Source: Nocardia nova SH22a (GTDB taxonomy: Bacteria; Actinomycetota; Actinomycetes; Mycobacteriales; Mycobacteriaceae). From it: a stretch of DNA of 64,000 nucleotides. Below the pieces are notes generated by a model. That model saw only the letters and a list, made by a program, of their open reading frames with translations, did not search any database and was not told the DNA's origin. Made by a program: the position numbers and the translations under genes. This document shows, piece by piece, positions 30,061 to 38,617 of this stretch (within the stretch, counting starts at the first letter, position 1; every line of letters begins with the position of its first letter). The DNA lies in the NCBI RefSeq assembly GCF_000523235.1, contig NZ_CP006850.1, positions 4,836,001-4,900,000 on the forward strand, read 5' to 3'.

Positions 30061-31236
30061 GTGATCATCGCACCTCCACGCCACACCTCCTGGGCTCCGG
30101 CGCTGCGTGCCGCGTCGGGCCTGGCCGCGGCCATGGGTATCGGCCGCTTCGCCTTCACTCCCCTGCTCCCGGTGATGATCGACGCCGGACGCCTGAGCGC
30201 GCACACCGGCGCGGTCGTCGCGGCCGCCAACTACGCGGGCTATCTGCTGGGCGCGGTGGCCGCGGCGCGGTTCCCGGAATATCAGGGGCGCACGGCTTTT
30301 CGCGTGGCCGGAGCCGCACTGGTCCTCAGCGAGGCGGCGATGGCCGTCCCGGCGCCGACACCGTTTCCGGTGATCTTGCGGTTCGTCGCGGGCGTCGCGA
30401 GCGCCGTCCTGTTCATCGGCTGCGCACAGATCGCGGCCCGGCACGAGAATCGCAGGCGCGCAGCGGGTATCGCCTTCGCCGGAGTCGGCACGGGCATCGC
30501 CGCGACCGGCGCGCTGATCCTGCTCGCCCGGTCGGTGCTGTCCTGGCAGGCGCTGTGGCTGGGCTCGGCCGCGCTCACCGCGCTGCTGGTTCTCCCGGCC
30601 CTGAACCTGGATATTCGCGGTGGCGCCCGCACCGGATCGGCGACGGTGCGCGCGCGACGCAGCTGGCGATTGCTGCAGGTGACCTATTTCGCGGAGGGCC
30701 TGGGCTATATCGTGCTCGGCACCTTCCTGGTGGCCGCCGTCGACGCGGCCGGGCACCGGACTGCGGGAACGGCGATCTGGATCGTGGTGGGCCTGGCGGC
30801 GGCGCCCGCCACGGTGCTGTGGGGTGCGACGGCGCGCCGTATCGGACCGGCGGTGGCCCTGGTGTGCGCCTTGGTCCTGCAGTGCGGGTCGGCCCTGCTA
30901 CCCGTGCTCTGGTCCGGGGTGTGGGCCGCGGTCGTCTCGGCCGCGCTGTTCGGGGCGACGTTCATGGGCATCACACTGCTGGCCCTGGAAATCGGAGACG
31001 ATCTGGCCGGACCCGGTGCGGCGGCGACGCTCACCGCGGGATACGGGCTGGGCCAGATGCTCGGACCGCTGGTGGTGGCCCCGGTACTGGGTGACGGTTA
31101 CGATGCCGCGTTCACCATCGCGGCGGTGATCCTGGTGGTGGCCGCCGGTGCGGCGCTGGCCGTCGTGCCGCGACGGCGGCACGGTGCGGGCGGGCCCGCC
31201 GGAGCGGAACCGCCCGTCCCGGTCAAGCGAACTTGA
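30061..31236 (+). CDS. MFS transporter, YbfB/YjiJ type
   Basis: A 391-residue 12-helix membrane protein. The N-terminal S-G-L-A-A-A-M-G-I-G-R-F-A-F-T-P-L-L-P is the hallmark of the YbfB/YjiJ branch of the major facilitator superfamily. Substrate unknown. TAAGGT (30047-30052) lies 8 nt before the GTG, consistent with a leaderless transcript. The last 14 nt overlap the 3' end of the convergent secG. Confidence 0.88.
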   Translation: MIIAPPRHTSWAPALRAASGLAAAMGIGRFAFTPLLPVMIDAGRLSAHTGAVVAAANYAGYLLGAVAAARFPEYQGRTAFRVAGAALVLSEAAMAVPAPTPFPVILRFVAGVASAVLFIGCAQIAARHENRRRAAGIAFAGVGTGIAATGALILLARSVLSWQALWLGSAALTALLVLPALNLDIRGGARTGSATVRARRSWRLLQVTYFAEGLGYIVLGTFLVAAVDAAGHRTAGTAIWIVVGLAAAPATVLWGATARRIGPAVALVCALVLQCGSALLPVLWSGVWAAVVSAALFGATFMGITLLALEIGDDLAGPGAAATLTAGYGLGQMLGPLVVAPVLGDGYDAAFTIAAVILVVAAGAALAVVPRRRHGAGGPAGAEPPVPVKRT

Positions 31237-31456
31237 TCTCGAAGCCGATGCCGATGACGGCGATGAACCAGATCAGGCCGACGAAGATGGTGATGCGGTC
31301 GAGGTTCTTCTCGACCACCGTCGAACCGGACAGGCTCGACTGCACACCGCCGCCGAACAGGCTGGACAGGCCTCCACCCTTCGCACGGTGCAGCAACACC
31401 AGCAGCACCAGCAGCACGCTGGTGATGATCAGGAGGATATCCAGGAACATTTCCAT
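31223..31456 (-). CDS. secG: Preprotein translocase subunit SecG
   Basis: A 77-residue protein with two transmembrane helices: L-D-I-L-L-I-I-T-S-V-L-L-V-L at the N-terminus and I-T-I-F-V-G-L-I-W-F-I-A near 55. They are separated by the conserved H-R-A-K-G-G-G-L-S-S-L-F-G-G-G loop. Accessory subunit of the SecYEG channel. In many actinobacteria secG follows tpiA directly; here tpiA is about 21 kb away. ATG 31456 is preferred; the open frame reaches 31474. Confidence 0.95.
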   Translation of the reverse strand: MEMFLDILLIITSVLLVLLVLLHRAKGGGLSSLFGGGVQSSLSGSTVVEKNLDRITIFVGLIWFIAVIGIGFEIKFA

Positions 31457-31543
31457 GGGCGACAGTTTATGCAAACACCCGGCCCGCCACCGAACCGGCC
31501 GTCATACCCGGTCGACGGCCGGGCGCGCACGCTGTCACCGCGG

Positions 31544-32728
31544 TCACTGGGCCGGAATCGCGGGGCCGTCGAGCCGCAGCACACAGTGCGTGCCGGTGTA
31601 GATGCTCGGCATGCACTCGTTGCAGTGGATGCAGGCCGATCGGGTGGTGGCGTCGGCCTGGATGCGTCGCAGCAGATCGGGCTCCCGCAGCAGCGCACGT
31701 CCCATGGCCATGAATTCGAAGCCCTCGCGCCGGGCCCGCCGCATATCGTCGAGATCGGTGATCCCGCCCAGCAGTACCAGCCGCATCGACAGTTCGCGGC
31801 GGAACTGGCGGGCACGGTCGAGCAGGTAGGTGCCGTGATAGGGGTATTCGCGCAGGAACGCCCGGCCGACGACCTTGAATCCCAGGCGGGTCGGGCCGGG
31901 CAGGGTCTTGGCGAAGGCCTGCCGGGGCGCGTCGCCGTGGAAGAGCAGCATCGGGTTGAGCAGCGAACTGCCCGCCGTCAGTTCGAGGACGTCCAATCCC
32001 CCGTCGGCTTCGAGCCAGGAGGCCACCCGCAGCGATTCGGCCAGCGAAAAGCCCCCGCGCACACCGTCTTCCATATTCAGCTTGGCGAGAATCGCCAGCC
32101 GCCCGCCGACGGCCTCGCGCACCGCGAGCGCGATCTCGCGGGCCAGCCGGGCCCGGTGCTCCAGGGAACCGCCGTAGGCGTCCCGGCGACGGTTCAACAG
32201 TGGGCTCAGAAACGAACTGACCAGGTAGTTGTGGCCGAAATGCAGTTCCACGGCATCGAATCCGGCCTCCTCGGCCAGCAGTGCCGCCCGGGCGTTCGCC
32301 GCGACCAGATCCTGGATCTCGGCCACCGACGGTGACCGCATCATCTTCATGCTCAGCGGTGACCACAGCCGGGTCGGCGCCAGCGCCGGCGCCCGGTTGG
32401 AGGCCGCGTTGGCCACCGGTCCGGCATGCCCGATCTGGGCGCTGGCCTTGGCTCCCTCGGCATGGATGGCGTCGGTGAGCCGCCGCAGTCCGGGCAGCGC
32501 CTCGGGCCGCAACCAGATCTGGTGGCGATCGGTGCGCCCGCCCGGCGCGATGGCGCAGTAGGCCACGGTGCTCATCCCGACACCACCGGCCGCGATCTCC
32601 CGATGGAAGTCGATGAGTTCGTCGGTGACCAGGGCCTCGGGGGTGCGTCCCTCGAAGGTCGCGGCCTTGATCACGCGGTTGCGCAGGGTGATCGGCCCCA
32701 GATCGGCGGGTTCGAAAATATCGTTCAC
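31544..32728 (-). CDS. Old yellow enzyme-type NADH:flavin oxidoreductase
   Basis: A 394-residue TIM-barrel flavoprotein. Features are the N-terminal F-E-P-A-D-L-G-P-I-T-L-R-N-R, the A-Q-I-G-H-A-G strand, catalytic pair H-F-G-H-N-Y near 190 with the family loop N-R-R-R-D-A-Y-G-G-S-L-E-H-R, and a C-terminal C-I-H-C-N-E-C-x8-C cluster. The cysteines match the 4Fe-4S site of 2,4-dienoyl-CoA reductase-like enzymes, but the NAD(P)H/FAD domain that normally follows is absent. It lies 2 nt after its TetR partner. It could reduce an enone such as a 3-keto-delta4-steroid. Confidence 0.85.
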   Translation of the reverse strand: MNDIFEPADLGPITLRNRVIKAATFEGRTPEALVTDELIDFHREIAAGGVGMSTVAYCAIAPGGRTDRHQIWLRPEALPGLRRLTDAIHAEGAKASAQIGHAGPVANAASNRAPALAPTRLWSPLSMKMMRSPSVAEIQDLVAANARAALLAEEAGFDAVELHFGHNYLVSSFLSPLLNRRRDAYGGSLEHRARLAREIALAVREAVGGRLAILAKLNMEDGVRGGFSLAESLRVASWLEADGGLDVLELTAGSSLLNPMLLFHGDAPRQAFAKTLPGPTRLGFKVVGRAFLREYPYHGTYLLDRARQFRRELSMRLVLLGGITDLDDMRRARREGFEFMAMGRALLREPDLLRRIQADATTRSACIHCNECMPSIYTGTHCVLRLDGPAIPAQ

Positions 32729-32730
32729 GG

Positions 32731-33312
32731 TTACTCCTGTGTAGCTGTGGCCGGGGGCGGGGCCATCAGCCCCGCGATGACGAATTCGCGCAACGACGCG
32801 ATGGCAGCCGGGGTGAGATCGTGGTCCTCGGTGCTGCCGAAACGCATGATGATCAGGTCGAAGGCCAGCATCCAGCGCCGCCGCGCCTCACCGGACCGCA
32901 CACCGGGCAGCAACCCCGACCAGGACTCCATCCGGAACCACTGGCGCTGCCACGACATCGGTCGGCGGCGCAGCACCAGTCCCGCCAGCAGCCGCAGATG
33001 CAATCGGCCCATCGGATCGGCCGCGAGGGCGACGAACGGTTCGATGACCGCGTCGACCACCGCCGGAACCGAGTCCGGCCGCGCTGTGGCCACGGCCAGT
33101 CCCTCCGCCCACAGCGGCCCGAGCCGATCCTCGATCAACGCGGCGATCAGCGCTTCCTTGGAACCGAAGTGATAGTGGACCGCGGCGGGATTGGCTCCGG
33201 CCGCGACGCAGACCGCCCGGACCGACACGTCCTCGTACCGCTCGGTGAGCAGCAGCCGTTCCGCGGCCGCCAGGAGCCGCTCCGGGGTGCTCGACGCCAC
33301 CTTCTCGCTCAT
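32731..33312 (-). CDS. TetR-family repressor
   Basis: A 193-residue regulator with a TetR helix-turn-helix (E-R-L-L-A-A-A-E-R-L-L, V-S-V-R-A-V-C-V-A-A-G-A-N-P-A-A-V-H-Y-H-F-G-S-K) and a C-terminal domain like AefR/YcdC types. ATG 33312 gives a family-like N-terminus. It is the first gene of a two-gene unit with the OYE-type reductase and has a perfect palindrome 30 nt upstream. Confidence 0.9.
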   Translation of the reverse strand: MSEKVASSTPERLLAAAERLLLTERYEDVSVRAVCVAAGANPAAVHYHFGSKEALIAALIEDRLGPLWAEGLAVATARPDSVPAVVDAVIEPFVALAADPMGRLHLRLLAGLVLRRRPMSWQRQWFRMESWSGLLPGVRSGEARRRWMLAFDLIIMRFGSTEDHDLTPAAIASLREFVIAGLMAPPPATATQE

Positions 33313-33341
33313 GTCCGTCAGTGAACCACGACATAGAACTG

Positions 33342-33362
33342 GTTTCAATCATTGATTGAAAC
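33342..33362. promoter_or_regulatory. Perfect 21-bp palindrome, probable TetR operator
   Basis: The half-site GTTTCAATCA is mirrored exactly around a central T. It lies 30 nt upstream of the TetR ATG, in a locally AT-rich stretch. Its length and symmetry are those of a TetR autoregulatory operator, which would control the TetR-OYE unit. Confidence 0.75.
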
Positions 33363-33552
33363 AGCGGCACAATCGGGATGCGGGCGGGTCGGCGCGCAGC
33401 GCGGACGAACGAAGGCCGCAGGCGGCCGTGGATCTTCCCGATCGACTGCCGTCGACGGCGCCGAGGGCTATCGTCGCTGGCGAATCACCTTTGCCGATTG
33501 ATTGCCAGGCTCCGCGACAGAGGCCGCCGGTACAACGATGAAGGGAAGTCCC

Positions 33553-34365
33553 ATGACGCTCGCCCGTTTCGTGAGAACGGTTTCAGCGGTATTCGCACTA
33601 CTCACCGGTTTTCTGGTGGTAACGGTCGGACCGGCACAGGCCCAGACCATGCCGACGATCGTGCTGGTGCACGGCGCCTTCGCCGACACCACCAGCTGGG
33701 ACGGTGTCGCCGACAATTTGCGTGGACGGGGATACCAGGTGGTGGTGCCCGAGAATCCGCTGCGCGGGCCCGCCTACGACGCGGCGGCGATCGAGAAGAC
33801 ACTCGCCGGCATCTCCGGGCCGGTGGTCCTGGTCGGCCACTCGTACGGCGGCGCCGTGATCACCAATACCCACAATCCGAATGTGAAGGCACTCGTCTAC
33901 GTCGCCGCCTTCGCTCCCGGCCAGGGCGAACCCGTCGCGCTGGCACTGAACCCGGTCCGCTTCCCCGGCAGCCAGTTGCTACCGCCCGCGCTGCAGATGA
34001 AGGTCGTCGAGGACCCGACCACCGCGGTCGGCCGCAATGTCGACGCCTATATCGCCGACGACGCGTTCCACCGGGTCTTCGCACCCGACGTCAGCGACGC
34101 GACGGCGGCCACGATGCTCGCCCACCAGAAATCGATCGCGGCGTCGGCCAACCTCGAACTGTCCGGTCCCCCCTCCTGGTCGGGCACGCCGAGCTGGTAT
34201 CTGGTCTCCGCCGACGACACCGTGATCCCACCCGCCGCCCAGCGCGAGATGGCGGCGCGGATCGGCGCACACACCAGTGAGGTGCAGGCCTCGCACGTCG
34301 CTCTGGTCTCGCAACCGGCAGTGGTGGCGGATGTGATCGCCACGGCGGCCACCGCGACCGAATAA
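33553..34365 (+). CDS. Secreted alpha/beta hydrolase
   Basis: A 270-residue alpha/beta-hydrolase with a Sec signal peptide (about 1-31, ending A-Q-A). V-L-V-H-G-A-F-A-D-T-T-S-W carries the oxyanion region, V-G-H-S-Y-G-G the nucleophile serine near 98, then S-A-D-D-T-V-I-P the acid and A-S-H-V-A the histidine. It resembles EstC/salicylate-esterase-like hydrolases. AAGGGAAG precedes ATG 33553. It is the only exported enzyme in the accessory block and could process an ester substrate outside the cell. Confidence 0.85.
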   Translation: MTLARFVRTVSAVFALLTGFLVVTVGPAQAQTMPTIVLVHGAFADTTSWDGVADNLRGRGYQVVVPENPLRGPAYDAAAIEKTLAGISGPVVLVGHSYGGAVITNTHNPNVKALVYVAAFAPGQGEPVALALNPVRFPGSQLLPPALQMKVVEDPTTAVGRNVDAYIADDAFHRVFAPDVSDATAATMLAHQKSIAASANLELSGPPSWSGTPSWYLVSADDTVIPPAAQREMAARIGAHTSEVQASHVALVSQPAVVADVIATAATATE

Positions 34366-34385
34366 CCGGCTCCGGCCGCATGATT

Positions 34386-34422
34386 CGGGATCGGCGGCGG
34401 CCACCACGCCGCCGCCGTCCCG
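34386..34422. terminator. Candidate bidirectional terminator hairpin
   Basis: CGGG-AT-CGGCGGCGG pairs with CCGCCGCCG-T-CCCG around an 8-nt loop, in the 68-nt gap between the convergent secreted hydrolase and sulfatase. No U-run follows. Confidence 0.5.
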
Positions 34423-34433
34423 AGCATTGCACG

Positions 34434-36785
34434 TCAATCGCGCGAAAATGCCGCGGCCGCGGCCATTTCCAGATCCAGATACGGCTTGCCGGTCACATCC
34501 TCGATGACCTGACGCATGCTGCCACCGGTGAACGGGAACGGCGAGCGGTACCGGGCCGTGACGGATTGACCGCTGTCACGGCCCACCCGCACGCCCTCAC
34601 CGACACCGGAGAAGACGATGGGCTGAATCCGCATATCGTCGAACGATCCGACCGGATCCTCGTCGATGTAGAGCACGGCCGCACCGGTGGGCGTGAAGTT
34701 GTCGGAGCGGGTTCCCTGCCGTTCGTACCGCATGCCGAGGATGTGATCGCCCAGCGGCACCGGCCGATCGGAGACGATCACCTGTTCCTCCTCACCGAGG
34801 AAGTTGTAGACGTAGTACAGGCGGCCGTCCTGGAGGAACAACGTGTGCCCGCCGAGGCGCCCGCCGTGGGCGAACAGCACCCCCTCGGCATCCGCGCTGC
34901 TGATCGTCGTCTCCGCGAGCAGTGCGAACGAGCGGCCCCGAATCTCCAGTGCCGCACCGGGTCCCACCTCCGCGAGGCCGGGATAATAGACGGCGGTATC
35001 GCGATTTCCGGAATAGGTCGGGCGCTCGCGCAACATCACCGACAGCATGTCGAGGTCGTAGAGCGGCATGCCGTTGTATTTCTCGGCTTCCGCGAGCCAC
35101 AACGCCTTCAGCTCCTCCAGTTTCTCCGGATGCGCCTCGGCGAGGTCGTGTAGCTGGCTGCGGTCGTTCTCGATATGGAACAGCTCCCAGCGGTCGGCGT
35201 CGAAATGTCCCCAGCCGGACGGGCAGGCCGCGTGCACGGCATCGGCGAACCAGCCTCGATGCCAGATTCCGCGAGTGCCGAGCATCGAATAGAACTGGGT
35301 GTGCTTTCCGGTGTCGGCGTCCGCATCGTCGAGCAGCGCCCGGAAACTGACCCCTTCCAACGGCCGCTGCGGCACGTTCTTCACCGTTTCCGGGGGCGTG
35401 ATGCCGAGCAGTTCGTACACGGTGGGGGTGATATCGCAGATGCTGAGATATTGATGGCGCAATTCGCCCCGGGCCGCGATTCCGTCCGGCCACGACATCA
35501 GGCAGGCGTCGGCGATGCCGCCCTCGTGCGAGGCATAGCGCTTGTACAGCTTGTACGGGGTGTTGAACGCCATCGCCCAGCCGATGCTGTAGTGGTTGTA
35601 GGTGGTCGGCGATCCCAGTTCGTCGAGTTTCGCCAGACTGTCGTCGACGGTGTCGATATAGCCGTTGAAGAATTTCATCTCGTTGGCCGATCCGTTGGGA
35701 CCGCCTTCTCCGCTGGCGCCGTTGTCCGACAGCGTCACGATGATCGTATTGTCCAGCTGCCCACTGTCTTCCAGGTAGTCGAGCAGCCGCCCGATCTGCG
35801 CGTCCGTATAGGACAGGAATCCCGCGAACACCTCGGCCTGGCGGCGGAACAGACGTTTCTCGTCCTCGGACAGCGAATCCCACGCCCGCACGGTGTCCTG
35901 CGCGGGCCACAGTTTACCGTCGACGCTCGTGGCGTCGACATAGGGATTCATGGGCGACAATTCGGTGTTCTCCGGGACCAGGCCCATGCGCTTCTGATTC
36001 TCCAGCACGATCTCGCGATACTTCTCGTACCCCATGTCGAATCGGCCGCGGTATTTGTCCGCCCACTCGCGGGCCACGTGGTGCGGCGCGTGACCACAGC
36101 CCGGGCACAGATACAGCATCCACGGTTTGCCCGGTGCGATGACCTTCGCGTCGCGGACGAACTCGATGGACTTGTCGGCCAGATCCTTCGACAGGTGATA
36201 CCCGTCCTCCGGCGGGTAGGGCTGGGTGATCGGGTGGTTGTCGTACACCAGATTCGGATACCACTGGTCGGCTTCCCCGCCCAGGAATCCGTAGAACCGC
36301 TCGAATCCCCGCCCGAGCGGCCAATTCCGCTTCGACGCCGCCAGATTCTCCTCTTCCAGCGGTGTCATATGCCATTTGCCGACCGCATAGGTATTCCAGC
36401 CGCGCTCGCCCAGCACCTCCGAGCACAGGGCCGTGTCCTCGGGTATCCGGCCGCACATCCCCGGAAATCCGTCGGTGAATTCCTCGATGGTGGCCATACC
36501 GACCGAGGTCGCGTTCCGGCCCGTCAACAGCGAGGCCCGGGTGGGCGAACACAGCGCTGTCGTGTGGAACTGGGTGAACTGGATGCCCCGATCGGCGATG
36601 CGCTTCATATTCGGCATCTCGACCAGGCCGCCGTAGCAGTCCCAGGTGCCGATCCCGATATCGTCCCAGACCAGATAGAGGACATTCGGCGCATCCTCGG
36701 GCGCCGTCGGTTCCACGAAGGGCCGCCAATCGGCAACCGAATCCCGGATATCGAGCGCGATATGTCCTTCGAACTTCTCCGCCAT
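34434..36785 (-). CDS. Type I sulfatase (arylsulfatase family)
   Basis: A 783-residue alkaline-phosphatase-superfamily enzyme. The metal-binding acids are in V-W-D-D-I-G at 39-44, and the formylglycine motif is C79-S-P-T-R-A-S-L-L-T-G-R, so an FGE-type activating enzyme elsewhere is required. T-L-S-D-N-G-A-S-G-E-G-G and a long C-terminal beta domain follow. There is no signal peptide, so it is cytoplasmic. ATG 36785 has GGAGGT close upstream; the frame is open to 36980. It is divergent from the KshA-like gene, suggesting that sulfate-ester cleavage precedes ring oxidation of the same compound. Confidence 0.9.
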   Translation of the reverse strand: MAEKFEGHIALDIRDSVADWRPFVEPTAPEDAPNVLYLVWDDIGIGTWDCYGGLVEMPNMKRIADRGIQFTQFHTTALCSPTRASLLTGRNATSVGMATIEEFTDGFPGMCGRIPEDTALCSEVLGERGWNTYAVGKWHMTPLEEENLAASKRNWPLGRGFERFYGFLGGEADQWYPNLVYDNHPITQPYPPEDGYHLSKDLADKSIEFVRDAKVIAPGKPWMLYLCPGCGHAPHHVAREWADKYRGRFDMGYEKYREIVLENQKRMGLVPENTELSPMNPYVDATSVDGKLWPAQDTVRAWDSLSEDEKRLFRRQAEVFAGFLSYTDAQIGRLLDYLEDSGQLDNTIIVTLSDNGASGEGGPNGSANEMKFFNGYIDTVDDSLAKLDELGSPTTYNHYSIGWAMAFNTPYKLYKRYASHEGGIADACLMSWPDGIAARGELRHQYLSICDITPTVYELLGITPPETVKNVPQRPLEGVSFRALLDDADADTGKHTQFYSMLGTRGIWHRGWFADAVHAACPSGWGHFDADRWELFHIENDRSQLHDLAEAHPEKLEELKALWLAEAEKYNGMPLYDLDMLSVMLRERPTYSGNRDTAVYYPGLAEVGPGAALEIRGRSFALLAETTISSADAEGVLFAHGGRLGGHTLFLQDGRLYYVYNFLGEEEQVIVSDRPVPLGDHILGMRYERQGTRSDNFTPTGAAVLYIDEDPVGSFDDMRIQPIVFSGVGEGVRVGRDSGQSVTARYRSPFPFTGGSMRQVIEDVTGKPYLDLEMAAAAAFSRD

Positions 36786-37204
36786 GTTCCACCTCCGGAA
36801 CGCCAGAGCTGATCGTTCGCCGCTGATGCGGGGGCCGGGGCCCCGGCACCCGCATCCTGACATCGCACGGAATGGCCCGGCCTCAGCGCCCGATCGACCG
36901 CTCCCGGCTTCGGCGACAGCCGGGAACCCGAGTTCTCGCACATGGACGTGATCGTCATTATCTCGCCGGAGAGCCGGCATGACCAGTCACCCCGCGTCCG
37001 GCGTGACGGCCGGGTGCGGGACCGATGGATCCGCCGGCGAATTCGGTGCGAAGCCGGCAATTCGGTGAGAAATTCCAGCCAGTGAAATCGGCTGCGGTGC
37101 AGCCGTGTTCGCGGTGTTAGAACGAATATGTTGTGGAAGCTGTCCGCGACGGCGCGGATATACAGCCCGCTTCCACCACATATTTCGTTCGAAGGACGGT
37201 GGAC
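36786..37204. other. 419-nt divergent gap, sulfatase/kshA
   Basis: The gap contains the promoters of both genes. Its kshA-proximal third is dominated by a long imperfect inverted repeat (37117-37193). The sulfatase-proximal part includes a GC-rich self-complementary run near 36832-36845. No credible gene was seen. Confidence 0.6.
37117..37193. repeat. Long imperfect inverted repeat ahead of kshA
   Basis: The left arm 37117-37140 and right arm 37169-37193 pair over about 24 positions with two mismatches and one single-base bulge. Each arm contains GAACGAA, TATGT and GTGGAAGC (or their complements). The 28-nt centre is unpaired. It ends 11 nt before the kshA ATG, so it either folds in the leader RNA, covering the ribosome site, or forms two opposed copies of one regulator site. 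Confidence 0.8.
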
Positions 37205-38341
37205 ATGACAACGGTGCACGACGAGGTTCGCCAGATAGAGGCGGGGACGGTACCGGCACGGTTCGCGCGCGGCTGGCACTGCCTGGGTCTGATCAGGGAC
37301 TTCTCCGACGGCCGACCGCATTCGATCCATGCCTTCGGCACCAAGCTGGTGGTCTTCCGCGGCGGGGACGACCGGGTCAACGTGCTCGACGCGTTCTGCC
37401 GCCACATGGGCGGGGATCTGTCCGACGGCGAGGTCAAGGGCAATGAGATCGCCTGTCCCTTCCACGACTGGCGTTGGGGCGGAGACGGGCGCTGCAAGCA
37501 GATCCCCTACGGCCGGCGAGTGCCTCCGCTGGCGCGCACCCGGGCGTGGAAGACGCTCGAACAAGACGGCATGTTGTTCGTCTGGAACGACCCGGAGGGT
37601 AATCCGCCACCGGCCGATGTGACCATTCCGCGAATCGAGGGCGCCGGCGCCGACAATTGGACCGATTGGCATTGGTACACCACGGTCGTCAACACCAACT
37701 GCCGCGAAATCATCGACAATGTCGTGGATATGGCGCATTTCTTCTATATCCACGGCTCACTGCCGACCTATTTCAAGAATGTGTTCGAGGGAACGGTGGC
37801 GACCCAGTACTTCGACAGTGGAGCCCGCGCCGATCTGCCCGGCCCGGCAGGCCAGCCGCAGTTGCTCGGTACCACATCGGTCGCCTCGTACCATGGCCCG
37901 TCGTTCATGATCGACGACCTCGTGTATCACTACGAGCACGGTGACTACAAGACCGTGTTGCTCAACTGCCACTACCCCATCGATGCCGATTCGTTCGTAC
38001 TGCAGTACGGCATCATCGTGGAGAAGTCCGCCACACTGCCCGAGGATCAGGCGGTGGCCACGGCGGTCGCGCTCGGCGACTGGGTGAAGGCCGGCTTCGA
38101 GCAGGATGTCGCGATCTGGAAGCGCAAGGCGCGCATCGACAATCCGCTACTGTGCGAGGAAGACGGCCCGGTGTATCAACTGCGCCGCTGGTATCAGCAG
38201 TTCTACGTCGACGCCGCCGAGGTGGCCCCGGAAATGGTCGACCGGTTCGAGTTCGAACTCGACACCACCCGCCCCCTGGCGGCCTGGCAGGCCGAAGTCC
38301 GCGAGAACGTGGCCCGCAAAGCGGCGGAGGCGACCTCATGA
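37205..38341 (+). CDS. KshA-like Rieske oxygenase (3-ketosteroid 9-alpha-hydroxylase type)
   Basis: A 378-residue terminal oxygenase. The Rieske ligands are C65-x-H67 and C84-x2-H87. The mononuclear iron site shows D175-M-A-H178-x4-H183, with an Asp in F-E-Q-D-V-A-I near 300. The N-terminus M-T-T-V-H-D-E-V-R-Q-I-E-A-G and R-F-A-R-G-W-H-C-L-G-L is the KshA subfamily pattern. KshA plus the reductase KshB hydroxylates 3-ketosteroids at C9, opening ring B once ring A is dehydrogenated. No KshB lies in the window. It overlaps the next small gene by ATGA. As one of several KshA paralogs in such genomes, its substrate may differ from cholesterol intermediates. Confidence 0.88.
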   Translation: MTTVHDEVRQIEAGTVPARFARGWHCLGLIRDFSDGRPHSIHAFGTKLVVFRGGDDRVNVLDAFCRHMGGDLSDGEVKGNEIACPFHDWRWGGDGRCKQIPYGRRVPPLARTRAWKTLEQDGMLFVWNDPEGNPPPADVTIPRIEGAGADNWTDWHWYTTVVNTNCREIIDNVVDMAHFFYIHGSLPTYFKNVFEGTVATQYFDSGARADLPGPAGQPQLLGTTSVASYHGPSFMIDDLVYHYEHGDYKTVLLNCHYPIDADSFVLQYGIIVEKSATLPEDQAVATAVALGDWVKAGFEQDVAIWKRKARIDNPLLCEEDGPVYQLRRWYQQFYVDAAEVAPEMVDRFEFELDTTRPLAAWQAEVRENVARKAAEATS

Positions 38342-38607
38342 CCCTGCCCGTCGACGAACGCGTCCGGGAGGTTCCCATGGCGCCGGTCGGATGCCGCCGA
38401 TGCGGCGCTTGCGTTCTCGTTCGCAAGAGCAGCTGGGCTCAGACGAGCATTCAATGGGATGCGGCGTCGACCGCCGCGTGCCTGGAACGTCACGCCGCGA
38501 GCACTCTGTCGGACGCCGGCCTGCGGCACTGCTCCCAGCTTCGCGAATCCATCTGGGCCGCAGCGGAATCCGGCGAAATTCCGGTGCTCGACAATCCGGT
38601 GAGCTGA
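38338..38607 (+). CDS. Small cysteine-rich protein coupled to the KshA-like gene
   Basis: Unrecognised 89-residue protein. Its ATG overlaps the oxygenase stop (ATGA). Cysteines occur as G-C-R-R-C-G-A-C near 19-25, then A-A-C-L-E-R-H and L-R-H-C-S-Q, five or so in total, a plausible metal or Fe-S site. The pattern does not match a 2Fe-2S plant-type or 4Fe-4S ferredoxin exactly. Tight coupling suggests a subunit, electron carrier or assembly aid for the Rieske oxygenase. Confidence 0.75.
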   Translation: MTLPVDERVREVPMAPVGCRRCGACVLVRKSSWAQTSIQWDAASTAACLERHAASTLSDAGLRHCSQLRESIWAAAESGEIPVLDNPVS

Positions 38608-38617
38608 CCCGAACGGC

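Noticed and set aside
37117..37140. KstR box ahead of the KshA-like gene (TTAGAACGAATATGTT)
   Set aside because: The AAC and GTT elements are six bases apart rather than two, so it does not fit the KstR spacing.
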